Of a DNA stretch of 64,000 nt, positions 42,987-54,189 are shown in pieces. The notes under the pieces are model-generated. The model worked only from the letters and a program-made list of their open reading frames with translations. It searched no databases and was not told where the DNA came from. A program made the translations under genes and the position numbers. Location of the stretch: assembly GCA_018873225.1 (NCBI GenBank), contig JAEILZ010000005.1, positions 3,534,001 to 3,598,000 of the forward strand, read 5' to 3'. The stretch's first letter is position 1. Every line of letters starts with the position of its first letter. The DNA comes from [Phialemoniopsis] sp. UDSM-2020. Taxonomy: Eukaryota; Ascomycota; Sordariomycetes; Thyridiales; Thyridiaceae.

Positions 42987-44517
42987 GGCGACGTTGCCCC
43001 TTTGGTCCTAGATGGACTGGCAAGTCACAATGTCCGGTATCAAGAGGATCTTCTGAATTGCGATGTGGTGTAATTGCGATTGGGATCCCAGCCTTTATTT
43101 GCACGTGATGAAGCGATGATGTGCCGAGCCGCAAGGACGCGTCGCGATCTTGGTGGGTGAGGATGAACTAATGCGCCGGGTACCTGATCCTTGCTTTGTT
43201 GGTGTTCGTTTGCCTTGCTCCCGAACTGAAAAAAGAAAACGAATCAAATCCTCATTTTCGCATGCGATGAAGTACGCAGCGCACAGGAATGATTGCTCCC
43301 TCTAGATCTGGACCCTAGGTAGATCCAAAGGAAAGTGAAGAAAAGGTGCAAGGGGGGGGAGGGCAGACAAGGGAGCAATGAAAGGACAATGAGCAAGCAA
43401 GGAGCGCTACCTACGCTACTTTACTTGATTGGGGAGGAGCCGGGACCTTAAGTTAAAAGCTACTAATTAGCGTCAGCCAGAGAAAGAGAAAAATAATTAT
43501 TTCCAATATGCCCAGGGTGTGACAAAAAGCCCATTATTTAGCATATTAGCGGGGAGGGACAGCGCCGACCCACTTCGATTAATATTCACTTTTCTGGCTC
43601 GCTTCCGGGGTCCCATCGGCAGTGTCTTTTGGTTGGACTTTACGGGAAGTAGGTTCGCTAAAAGTACGAGAAAAGGCCCAACTATTTTAGTGCTGTCAGC
43701 TCAGCTTTAGCAGTACTGACGATCTGCCCGCCCAGCAGGTCGCAGATCCAACAGACGAGACGAGACAGCCCTGGAGAAGAAGCATTGTAACTACCGGCGA
43801 GAAGCATTGCGTCGACGTTTGACTGGCGATGTCATTCAGATGGCAGATCATTGCAATTCCCCGCTGGCTGTCTTCGTCTCCCTTTCCATGCTGTACAACC
43901 CTTGCCGCACTCAAGCTGAGCTGAAACAGCGAGGCGGACCACCGAAGCGAGGGGACATCCCAAATCAGATCACGCAGTTTGTTCAAGTCCATGCTCTTGC
44001 GCCCACTCGACTCCAATGTGACCGGAAGCCCTGTTTTCGTTGGCCCAGCCCGAACGCATTCGCGAGAGCTGATCCGTCAGCCTGCGAAATCCATTCCTGT
44101 CTTTGTGGGAGCGATCGACACACATGGCCTCGTATTTTCCCTCGAGGCAAACGTCAAGGCAGGGATGTCACACCAGCTACCTACTCGAGTACCTGTTTGT
44201 CTTGCTGTTCTTTGCTGTGCGAGGTCGAAAGTGAGCGCCACAGCAATTTATGGGGTTTAGCCTGTTATGTCGAGCTCTGTATCAGTCATCCCCATGCATT
44301 ATTAGCACTCCCCTTTCGCATTAATACAACCTCTTGCATGGATCAAGCCTCTCTGTTCGCTTGGACCAACTCAAATTGTACAAGTAGCTCACCCTTGTCA
44401 ATACGTAGAACATCTCTTGGCATGACGAAACTTTGCTGTTTTCTTCATCGGCAGACAGAATCTTATGTACAATTTCAACATTGGTATCACTAAACGACAA
44501 CATCCCTCCTCCCACGC
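42987..44517. other. Intergenic region
   Basis: 1.5 kb. It has AT-rich and purine-rich stretches, including a G8 run near 43352-43360. A 228-codon frame (43807-44493) shows no homology and weak codon character. Confidence 0.4.
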
Positions 44518-46029
44518 CTACACCGACTCCCCGATGCAAGCCAGCAACAACTTCTCGTAGTCGCCGCTCGTCTCGCCCTTGATCCGCTTCGCCAGGTCCT
44601 TGTTGTACCGCTTCTGGTACGCCGCCCGCACCTGCGCCATGTTCTGGCGGTCCCAGTGGAAGCGCACGACCCGGCTGACCAGCAGGTGGTCCTTGGTGCC
44701 CGCGCCGGCCATGGCGTCCTCGAGCAGCGCCGCCTGGTGCATGTACTTGTCCGACGCGTGCCGCAGCTGAAACAGCAGCGCGTCCTCCATGTGGCCCGAA
44801 AATTCCTGAAAAGCGAAAAGAGTTAATGCGAGTTGTGGAAAGACAGAAGTAGGAATGCACAAACCTTGCGAATGACCTGCTCCAGGCTCCGCGCGTACTT
44901 TTGCTGGTACTCGTACGCGATGGCGCGGATCTGGTTGTCGTTGCGCGTGCTCAGGATGCTGCACACCTTCATCTCGTCGGTGCCCAGCTTGGCCTCGGTC
45001 GCGTTGTACAGCTCGAGCACGTCCCGGTCGATCTCGGCCTTGTTGACGGGGACCGCGTCCTCGGCCCGGCACGCCTGCAGCACGATGGCGAAATGCCGCT
45101 CCGTCTTCATGCTCAGGTCGCTCCTGACAGCATCCTCCAGGCTGCGCCGGTACTTTTGCTGGTACATCGACTTGATGGCGCGCAGGTCGGCGTTGGACCG
45201 GCTCAGCAGCACGTCGTTGAGCACGCTCTCCTTGGTGCCCGGGCCGTCGACCGCCTCGTAGATCATGCGCACGTCGTGCATGAGGGGTCCGTCGCACAGT
45301 GCGACGAGGCCCTTTTCGAACCAGTTGCTCGTCTCCGACTTGATGTCCGAGATCAGGTCGCGCCGGATGTTGCGCGTGTACGCCGCCTTGATGGTCTCGA
45401 TCTGTAGGGGGTCCTTGTTGGCCAGCACACGGATCAGCGTCTTCTCGTCGGTGCCGAAGCCCTTCATCGCGACGCGCAGGGCCTGCGCGTCGGAGCTACC
45501 GTCCCACTGGATGATCTGCGGCGGGCCGTACCCGAGGGACGGCGGCGTCGGGGCCACGTTGGGGTACTGCTGGCCATACTGCTGCGGCGGAGGAGCGCCG
45601 TAGCCTTGTTGCGGGGGCGGTGCGCCGTAGCCCTGCTGTGGAGGAGGTGCGCCGTAGCCCTGGGGAGGGGGCGGCTGTCCGTAGTGTCCCTGAGGAGGGG
45701 GCGCGCCGTATCCCTGCTGGGGAGGAGGGGGGGCACCGTAGGGCTGAGGTGGTGGGTGTCCGTAGCCTTGCTGCGGCGGCGGTTGTCCGTAGGGCGAAGG
45801 AGGAGGAGGAGGCTGGCCGTATTGTCCCTGCGGGGGAGGAGGTTGGCCGTAAGGCTGTTGGTAACCATACTGCTGCGGGGGCGGCTGGCCATACTGGCCC
45901 TGGGGAGGGGGTTGCTGGTAGTAACCTCCCTGCGGCGGGGGAGGCTCTGGAGATTGGTCAGTGTTTGTTTGGTCTACCAATCTGGCTCGCAGGAGCGAGA
46001 TACTCACGGCCGTAACCTTGATATGACAT
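44518..46029 (-). CDS. Annexin with a Pro/Gln/Gly/Tyr repeat head
   Basis: A 463-aa Ca2+- and phospholipid-binding protein from three exons: 46008-46029 (seven codons), 44865-45946 and 44518-44805. The joins give MSYQGYGQPPPPQGGYYQQP and LEQVIRKEFSGHMED. Residues 1 to about 150 are PPPQGQYGQ/QGYGAPPP repeats, like annexin A7/A11 heads. Four annexin repeats follow, marked by MKGFGTDEKTLIRVL, DGPGTKESVLNDVLL, EAKLGTDEMKVCSIL and AGAGTKDHLLVSRVV, each ending in a Y-x-x-x-Y helix. The GxGTD/GxGTK loops are the type II calcium sites; the acidic partner is clear in repeats 1 and 3. Fungal annexins act in membrane trafficking. The tiny first exon is easily missed. Confidence 0.9.
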
Positions 46030-47455
46030 GATGACGTCGTTGCGCAAGCAGAGCTTACTATCTGGTCGAGATGGGAGCTGCGAGCCGAATTAGTCCGGGC
46101 GCAAAGCGGAGAGTCTGGCAGTGGTTGTACAGGAGAGGTGCTGCCCAATCGCACGCGCGAGGGGTCAAGCAGGGTGAGATTCTTTGGCGCGACGCTTTAC
46201 AGTCCGAGTCGAAAGTAAAAGGCGACGAGAAAAAGAAGTGTCAAGCCATGTCAGCAGAGAAAGAAGGTCGAATGCTGTTTATGAGCCACCTTTGGAACCA
46301 ACAGTCAGGTCGGACTGCCAAGAGAGGGGCTGTGGGCCAAAGGTCGCCATCTGCTGCCTGTGTTTTTGCGCTTGCGACATTGCGAGCTAACCCGGCTAGT
46401 GATTTAGCAGCTGAAGCGAGCCCAACTGCAAATGCAACGGGAGGATGCGTAGCGGGTGACGGCTAAGCTGGCACACCAGCCCACGAGAAGGACGAGTTGG
46501 GCGGGCGTGAGGGTTCTTCGGGCTGGGGCGGGCTGATGTGGGCTGTGTGGCTGAGTGCAGTTCATGTCCCTCTGTTCTCCAGCACTCGACGTCACTTAGT
46601 GGCGTCGCCCAAGTCCGATATTAATAGATGATCGGAATCCTTGCAATGAGTGGCTCAGGAAGGAAACAGAATACACTGTGGTATTCCATTACTAGATCGT
46701 ATCTCATCAATTGTTAGCAATCAGATAATGAAGTTCTCATCACCAATATCACCAAGGCACTGTCACCAAAATGCGTCCAAACTTGTCTTGCGCCGGACTG
46801 GGCGAGGGTTCAGTGACCCCGCACTAAATCCCTTCAGTGGGCAGCACCAGTCCTGATCAGGACGGAGGTATGGATGGTTTACTAGCGTGGTTCGCGGGCT
46901 CAGCCACGACTCCGAGGACGAGTGAGCGCATGGCGTGTGACTGGGAAGGCAGGGCTGCCTCTGATCATGACTTCACCTTAAGCTTGGACTCTTGAATCCA
47001 GACGTCGCTCTCGAGTACGAGGCAATATACTAGGTAGTAAAGCATTCCCGCAAACTGAAGTCCTTTATGAGAAAACCCACGTACAGTGCAAGCTGTCGCC
47101 GTAATCAAAGTCAACGAGGGTGTGCCTTCCGTCGAACAAGCTGAGCTGTGCTTGCTTAAATCATTGCAAATGCAAATGCTGAGTATGACCTACTATCACA
47201 AGTAGAAGGATCATTTGGTCACCCTTTGCTTGTGTAGGTCAGTTGCGAGTCTGGTGCAGCATGTAGGATGTCCATCGAACATGTTCTTCATCATCAAATC
47301 CAGGTCAGCCGCACATCGTCAAGACACATCCCACAACTTGGTCGTCACGCCAGCCAATCTGCATCATTTCGATATTGACTTACGGTTGCTCCGTTTCTCC
47401 CCGCATACGTTCCTCTTATTTGGCTTGGAATTGATCAGACTTCTCACTGCACATC
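46030..47455. other. Intergenic region
   Basis: 1.4 kb between divergent genes. It has GC-rich and repetitive GGCTGGGCGGG-like words near 46495-46560. No gene is supported. Confidence 0.4.
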
Positions 47456-48711
47456 ATGACCTTGGGGGCACCGGGTTTCATCGATCCCACCGTCCCAGTA
47501 CCTGGTCCGGGAACCCTACACGATGACGTTCGCATACTCCTTGAAAGGCTTGATAAAAGTACGTTCGATAATAACGAGCTCGCGTCCTCAAGCCTGCGAG
47601 TTAAAAATTCTGGACAGCATAACTGACTTCTGAGGCAGCGATGTTCGTGCCCGCGGACCCCATACAGGAATGCGGGTACTGGGAAGAGGTTGCCCGGCGC
47701 TTCCGACGACCACTCTCTCCACATGCAACTCTTGACTATATGGAAATCACGACAGGTAGCCATCTAGGTCAGGATCATTCGCTGCCTCTCAAAGTATACA
47801 GACCAAGCGGCGACGCTATTCATAGCGCAGGCTGGCTCACCGGTAACGGCAGCCATGGCTTGCCGGCTGTGCTTCAATTTCACGGCGGGGGGTTCACCTG
47901 CGCGGACAAGTATGCCGACGAGGAGTTTTGTAATCACATGTGCGCCAGGCTTGGCTGCGTCGTCATTTCCGTCCAGTCCGAGCTCGCCCCCAGGAAAGTG
48001 TGTCCCACTCATCATCTAGAAGCTATACAGGTCCTGCAATATGTGCAACAGAATCATGAAGAACTGGGCATTGACAAGTCGAGGATCGCAATCACCGGCT
48101 TCTGCTCCGGAGCAAACATTGCCGCAAATTTGTCTCACGAGGCCTCTTCTGGTAAATATGGTCTCGTCCCGCCAGTTGCGCAGGCCCTTGTCGTTCCCTG
48201 GATGGACCTTCGCTGGACCTGGCCTACGGAGCCGTCACGTAATTTCAGCATGGTGCCCTCATACCAGAGTTAGGTGCAACATGCGGGGGCCGAAACGATG
48301 CCCGTTGCTCGTGTCCAGTGGCGATCTCAACAATTCTTCAATAACGTGACAGCGGCCGAACGCGAGAATCTTGCGGACTATTTTTGGAAACAGCGCGAGG
48401 AGGATTGGAGTCACAGCTTTGCCACTTGCATCTGTATTGCCGAGATCGATCCTCTACGCGACATGGGCGCTGCATATCACAGCCTCTTACAGGAAAAGTA
48501 CAGCCCATCTGCGTGCTACGTCTTCGAGGGCATGCCTCATGGGTTTTACGCGTGGACCAAAGAGATTCGGGCCGCACGACGTCTCTACAATATTATCGCT
48601 TACTCGATAGACCAGGCTTTCAAGAAAAAACCTCCGATCAACGAGCCAGTCCCAAGGATCCTCAGCCAAGACGACCAACCAGACGTCTTGGAGCGGCTGG
48701 TTATGAATTAG
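47456..48711 (+). pseudogene. Alpha/beta hydrolase (HSL/esterase family) with an in-frame stop
   Basis: Two exons, 47456-47558 and 47639-48711, join in phase (RLDK-TMFVPADP). The frame has 392 codons but is cut by TAG at 48271-48273 after PSYQS, then continues with VQHAGAETMPVARV to the natural end. FHGGGF is the oxyanion-hole motif of HSL-type esterases. At the nucleophile elbow the sequence is GFCSGAN, with Cys where GDSAGGN has the catalytic Ser. Asp (AEIDPLRD) and His (GMPHGFY) are in place. The change CAG to TAG would explain the stop. A splice rescue would need a 36-nt intron, too short. It is either a recent pseudogene or an error in the sequence. Confidence 0.7.
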
Positions 48712-48930
48712 GGCAGCATTGGGCTTCTGTCCAAAAGCAACTCTTGTGTTCTTGAAGAGCACTTGCAGCGAATGGGTCGCATTCTTAGAATGAGTCTTCT
48801 CAACCTGGTTTTGGGATGAAGAGAACGAGATCGAATTGAAGGAAGGGGTCAGATTACTCAAAGTTACTTGGGGAGCGATTAGACACTTTTGAGCTTTATT
48901 TGAGCAGCGAATTTGAATATCTATTGGCCA
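48712..48930. other. Convergent 3' flanks
   Basis: A short spacer with no feature. Confidence 0.4.
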
Positions 48931-49556
48931 TCATTTTGCATTCAGCCATAACAGATATCCCACCGCGTTAGACCAAAACTTATCAAAGCCCGGTTTCCCC
49001 TCGACATCACCGCAAGCCTGAATACCGTTATGGTTCTCAATGACGTGGCCTGGATATCAGATAGGTAACATCAGTGCACTGGCCGTGATCGCGCCTGACA
49101 GGGCCAACTTACTCAGGTCAATGCAGTCGTATGCGTACTTGTGGTCGCCGGCACCCTTGTCGCAGTAGCAGCAAATCTGCTCCATGTTGCTGTTGCAGTT
49201 CCAGCAGCTGCCCTGGAAGCCCCCACTAGAGACGGAAGAGATCCTGATTAACGAATTTGCCATGTGTACAAGCCTGATCGTGATAGATAGAGAAGCGTAA
49301 CCTTTTCAGCATCGACTTACTTGTTGAGCGGCTGCAGATGGCCCCAGCTGTTTGTGATGCACTCGCCGAGGTCGAGGGCCGACTCGACGTCGCGTCCGTC
49401 GTCGGACTTGCAGTAGCAGAGGGTGGCGTAGCGCGTGCCGACCTTTTTGAGGTCCATCGAGTTCGAGTAGAGCATGCAGCTGCAATGGTTGGTTGGCTCG
49501 GCTGTGGACCAGGCCGCGAGGAGGCCGATGCTGAGGAGGACACGGGAGACGAACAT
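48931..49556 (-). CDS. Secreted Cys-rich protein, CVNH-like
   Basis: A 155-aa protein in three exons: 49321-49556, 49113-49225 and 48931-49049, with GTAAGT donors for both introns. The signal peptide is residues 1-19 (VLLSIGLLAAW then STA). The mature protein has twelve cysteines. Two half-repeats are visible: SALDLGECITNSWGHLQPL followed by GGFQGSCWNCN, and YDCIDLSHVIENHNGIQACG. The pattern of L-D-L, x-I-x-N-x-x-G and x-F-x-x-S-C is that of cyanovirin-N homology (CVNH) lectins, which have internal pseudo-symmetry. The extra cysteines are unusual for CVNH. A carbohydrate-binding secreted protein is inferred; alternatives are a lineage-specific effector-type protein. Similarity was judged by eye. 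Confidence 0.65.
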
Positions 49557-51200
49557 CTTGAACAGAGGAATGAGTAAGGGTTGAGAAACTAGCAAGTGCT
49601 TTGTAAGTGATAAGAAAAGGGTTTGGTTGTTTGAGAGGATGTCTGAGGGAACCAGGGTCCAAAACATGTCTTGTGCTTGCCTTAAGTATTCTCCGTCTGG
49701 CCCTGCGCACGCTGGCGTCGCAGCTCGCACCAGCATCAAGAGCCGCATTCGCTTACCCAACGGTATCGTACTTGGAAGGATCTGATTGTGGTGGCTTGAG
49801 CCATATCTCCGAGTCTGTGCTCTGCCTACGCCGTGCATCTGGTCAGGCATGACTTTTGTTGCACGGCGCGCAAAATGTCTTGGAATCTGCCCAATGTTGT
49901 TGATGGCGAGAGTTCGACATGCTTTCCCCCCTTGCACATGTCGACGTCTTGTCGTCAGATGATCATGATGTCGTGGAATACTAGCCCTGCGTCAGGCAAA
50001 TCGCGAATCACACCGCCCGATGCGTCGCCCACAAACAGACGAGATGCATGATCTTGCATGCATATATAAATGAGCATCTCTACTAGACACACATTTGCTC
50101 ACGACAAGCGAATGCATCTTCGCTTAAGTTTCCCTCAAGAGACTGTAAGCCCATGATACCGCTGCCGCGATCCTTGTGTAGTTGTGGAAGGGTTACCCAG
50201 TCCCACGTCACAGCCTTCCTTGTTTGTGCTGGGCCAATCTCGAATGATCGGGCGTTTCTATCATGTGTGAAGCCTCCTGAGGTCTCACAAGATGACGGAT
50301 AGACTTGTAACGTGGAACAGACTGCGGGTGGACCCTACAGAAACATTGACTGGAGGGTTATATGCACCTGTCCGGAAGATTTAAGTTTTGCAGCATTGAG
50401 GCGCACAGAACTATGAAGTCATGGGTTGGCCTGCCTCAGGCAAGTCACCAAGACTCGGTAGAGTCAGTCACAACTTGGACAGTCAAAGTCTTACTTGGCT
50501 GGAAATAGGAATGGAATTTTACAGGACAGACGCCTGGGAAAAGATAATTTATGCACCGCCGAATGACACTACCCCGGATGTTTGCTCCTGCTTAACCAAG
50601 GCATCGGAGAGTTGCGTTTTCATGGGAAACTGACAGATGGAACAGCGGCCTAGCTTTGTTCGTCCAGTGACATTTTCAGACTTTTGCATTCTTTCTTACT
50701 CCCAAACTTCCGATTACAGTATCAGAGATCGATGTTGACCTTGGTTCATACAATGCCATTCTACTCGTAGGTTTGCAGCCCAAAGTCGCAACCGACCTCG
50801 AAAGTTGGTATAAGTTCGCAATAGCCAACAAGGTCGGTAATGATAGCATGTACTTGACTAGATTGAGTATCCTGATGAGCTTTGATTTATGCAACAATTC
50901 TCGCGATGTGTTGTCTCCGAAGTGTATCCTGTATGCCAAGACGACTGTCATCTTGGCAGCACAAATGCGTCCTTACTGCTTACATGCCAACCCAAACTCG
51001 GTTACATCTTTTCCATATCAACCAGATCCTTCTAGACTTACTGAGGAGCAGAGTTGTGGCTCCTGCCGATCAATCCTACATAGACTGAAGATGACAACCC
51101 ATTATCAACATAAATAGCCTCCTCACCTCCTCGGTGGAACTTGCCAAAGACTGCTAAAAGGCTACGCTTCAAGGACCCAATGCGAGTAGGTGAACATACC
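49557..51200. other. Divergent intergenic region
   Basis: 1.6 kb. A TATATAAAT box at about 50064-50072 has no gene close downstream on the plus strand, so it may be a chance match or belong to an uncalled transcript. The rest shows nothing coding. Confidence 0.4.
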
Positions 51201-52280
51201 ATGGCCTCTGAGAAGCAATACGACGCCCTCATCGTAGGCGGCGGACCCGCAGGCCTCGCGGCGGCGTCCGCCCTCGCGCGCCAGCTGCACACCGCCCTCG
51301 TCATCGACTCGGGCGTCTACCGCAACGCCCGCGCCGCGCACGTGCACAACGTGCTGGGCCACGACCACGCCGACCCGGCCGAGCTGCGGCGCAAGGCGCG
51401 CGCCGACCTCGAGCGCCGGTACCCGAGCGTCGGCTTCACGCAGGCGACGGTCGGTGCGGCAAAGAAGGCCGAGGATGGGTTCGTGCTCACCGCCGAGGAC
51501 GGGAAGACCGAGTACAAAGGCAAGAAGTTGATTATCTCGACGGGGATCACGGATGTCATGGTTGATATCGAGGGGTATGCTGAGTGCTGGGGGTATGGGA
51601 TGTAAGTGATTTTTTTGAAGTCAGTTCTTTTAGGGGTGACTTGACTGATGGGGCTATCATAGTTTCCACTGCCTCTTTTGCCACGGCTTCGAGCAGGCCG
51701 GGCAGGACTCGGTCGGCCTGCTGGCCGTCGGCATGCTGGCCAACCCGGACTTTGCCATGCACATCATCCCGCAGGCGGCGCGCCTGTCCAAGGCCGTACG
51801 GGTGTACACCAACGGCAACGAGGAGGCGGCCGAGGCCATGCGCAAGGCGATAGAGGGGACGAACCTTCCGGCTACCGTCGAGAGCAGGAAGATTACCAAA
51901 TTCGCGCTCGAGGCGCCGGGTTCCTCGACCATACTCGTCAGCCTTGATGGCGGGGAGCAGAATACGGAAGGCTTCTTTGTGAGTTTCTACCGGCCCCGAC
52001 ATGTATCATGCAATGAAAGGCATTAACTCGCGACGCCCAACAGTCTCACTTTCCAGACGCCAAACTGAATGGCAACTTTGTGAAGGACCTAGGACTGGAG
52101 CTGGGCGCGGCGGGCGAGATCGCGTCCAAGCCGCCGGTGAATGAGACCAATGTCCCTGGGTGCTTTGTCGCCGGCGACATCATGTCGGCTCTGCGCGCCG
52201 TGGCGACCTCGATGAACAGCGGCATGTGTGCCGGTGTGGGCGCGGCCATGTCTGTTCAGGATGATGCTGCTAAAAAGTAG
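51201..52280 (+). CDS. Thioredoxin-reductase-like FAD/NAD(P) oxidoreductase (GliT-like)
   Basis: A 317-aa flavoprotein in three exons: 51201-51601, 51663-51978 and 52044-52280. The start sits in a perfect ACCATGG context; an in-frame ATG at 51180 is alternative. VGGGPAGLAAASAL (residues 11-24) binds FAD. The redox centre C137-L-F-C140 in HCLFCHGFE matches the CLFCHG form of fungal dithiol oxidases such as GliT rather than the CAVCDG of true thioredoxin reductase. CFVAGDIMSALRAVATSMNSG is the C-terminal FAD motif. GliT relatives form or reduce disulfides in secondary metabolites, but no such cluster is here, so a thiol-redox housekeeping role is as likely. Slightly shorter than family average (about 330). 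Confidence 0.85.
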
Positions 52281-54189
52281 ATACAACAGGTGTACATCTG
52301 CAACTTGATAGATGATCACGAATTACTCAAAAGGCATAGGCAAAAAGGCGATGCAACCCTTACGAGGCAGAGGCTTTAATTACGTGATCGACAGGGCGTA
52401 TTCCAGAAGGGCGGGAGAAGCACGGCTGAACCATGAATCACGGCTCGTTCAATCTTTGCCAGTTAACATCGCCGCGGCTGGTGCCGATTTGCTACTGGCA
52501 TCGGTTCGTCCGATGTTGGTTTTCGACGCCGCCTAATATGGGATCGGCGGCTGTCATGAACATCTTTGAAGTGTTGTCAAAGACTGGATGTCAAAGTCTG
52601 GTTTGTGGTGACGGGGTTAAAAGAACGGACCTGCGCTGACATGGGGCGCCATCCCGAGGTGAAACATGGTCCATCGAACCCCTTGCTCCTCACCTGCTAC
52701 CCACGCCAAAAACGCAGGGAGCTTGGGTCCCACTGGGATTCTGAAACATGGCTACCGGAAGATAAGCGCAGCTGATCCCTGGGTCTCTTTCGCAAGAATG
52801 CCTGTCTCGCGGGACAGGATGATGGCATGGTAAAACCGTAGGGCTGGATCTGGTGATGATAATGAACCTTCACGGTCGAGTAGGAGGACTCGGCAGAAAT
52901 GGGTGTATGCACGGGTAAGATTTCTGCGACTGGAATCAACGCTCCTATTTTCCAAGATCGTGAGATCGCTGGCGGAGCGATGGCACGCTATCGGCGGAAG
53001 AGGAAGATCGACTGGCTATCGTGTCATTGCATGCAGGTCATGAGGGTTCGGACGTCAGTCTGCCTTGGTTTGAGTTGCAGTAATCGGCCTTTGAGTCTAA
53101 TTGCGGTATCATCTCGTCTACTATTTCGGGTGTCCACGCTTTTGCACATAATTACGACGGTGCGTGTCTGATTATTGAGAAGAGTCTGGATCAGACTCGA
53201 AGGGAGACGAGGAATGCAACGACAAGACTGTGCCGCCCCCGATGCTTGCTTTTGACGCAGCTTAATTGATCTGGTGCTTTTTTGAGTTTGTCGTGGACGC
53301 GCCAGAGCGTGGCATTCAGTCAGTGTCAAAACGGTTGGACGCGACTTTGGGACGAAGGGAGGCGGATTGACCAGTCGATTCACTGCCACCCAACTGACCT
53401 GTTGCGTCCCATAATCAGACCCCAGATTCAGACCCAACATCAACAACGGCGCAGTGGTTGGCGCAGCTGCTCCGACGATTCGTTACCGACAAGTCCTGGC
53501 CTGTGGACGGATGCGAAAGTCAATTCGAAGTGACGGTAGCGCGCGAAAGGGAGCGCCTTTCACCGAATCAACCGGATATTCAGGGTCAACAAACAAACAC
53601 TCGACAACAGCAAGGTAAATCCAAAAGGAGCGAGTGTGTTGCCTTTTCTTGCGCAGGCTGACGGGATAAACAGAGGCTGCATCGCTGCTGTTTCCCTCCT
53701 AAATATCCAAGTACTTTGACTCGACGACTCGACACCCGACAATAACCAGTCCTGTCCCTGCTTGCGCGCTCGATCAAACCTCGGAGGTTGACCATCCAGC
53801 CCTGGAGCACTGACATCAAATGCATGCGCAAAGACAGTCTACACCACCACTCCCGCAGTTCTCAAGGTCGCTTGTCGTCAGTTGGCCCTTACCGCCGATC
53901 GAACATTTGCTCTGTCCTCCCCTTGGCAGCTGAACACTGTTCCTTACATATCTCGCCCTCACCTCGATCTGACATTTATTAATACAACCGTGGCATCCAG
54001 CTTCTCTTTCGAAGCGCATCGACTAATTACAGCCACCAACCCCACCAGCAGCACTCGACACCAACAAGACCACTGTCTGAGCTTTTAATTGCAGGGACCT
54101 CTTTAGCAGCCAAGCGAGCAAGGGGAATTGCCCTGGAGGGATTAGCTTGACGTGTGCTGAGCACACCTGGGCCACCTGGGCAAAAGAGA
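52281..54189. other. Intergenic region and long leader
   Basis: 1.9 kb. 53700-54130 is CT-rich and is probably promoter and 5' UTR of the next gene. Frames crossing 53240-53830 on both strands have no homology. Confidence 0.4.

Noticed and set aside
44518..45297. Separate plus- and minus-strand proteins over the annexin gene
   Set aside because: They are alternative frames of the annexin exons; only one frame gives four annexin repeats.
48238..48273. Intron that would remove the hydrolase stop codon
   Set aside because: The only GT-AG pair (GTAATT to TTAG) spans 36 nt, shorter than any other intron here, and lacks a branch site.
51201..52280. Epipolythiodioxopiperazine-type biosynthetic cluster around the GliT-like gene
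   Set aside because: No NRPS, methyltransferase, P450 or glutathione-transferase gene nearby; the CLFC motif alone is not enough.
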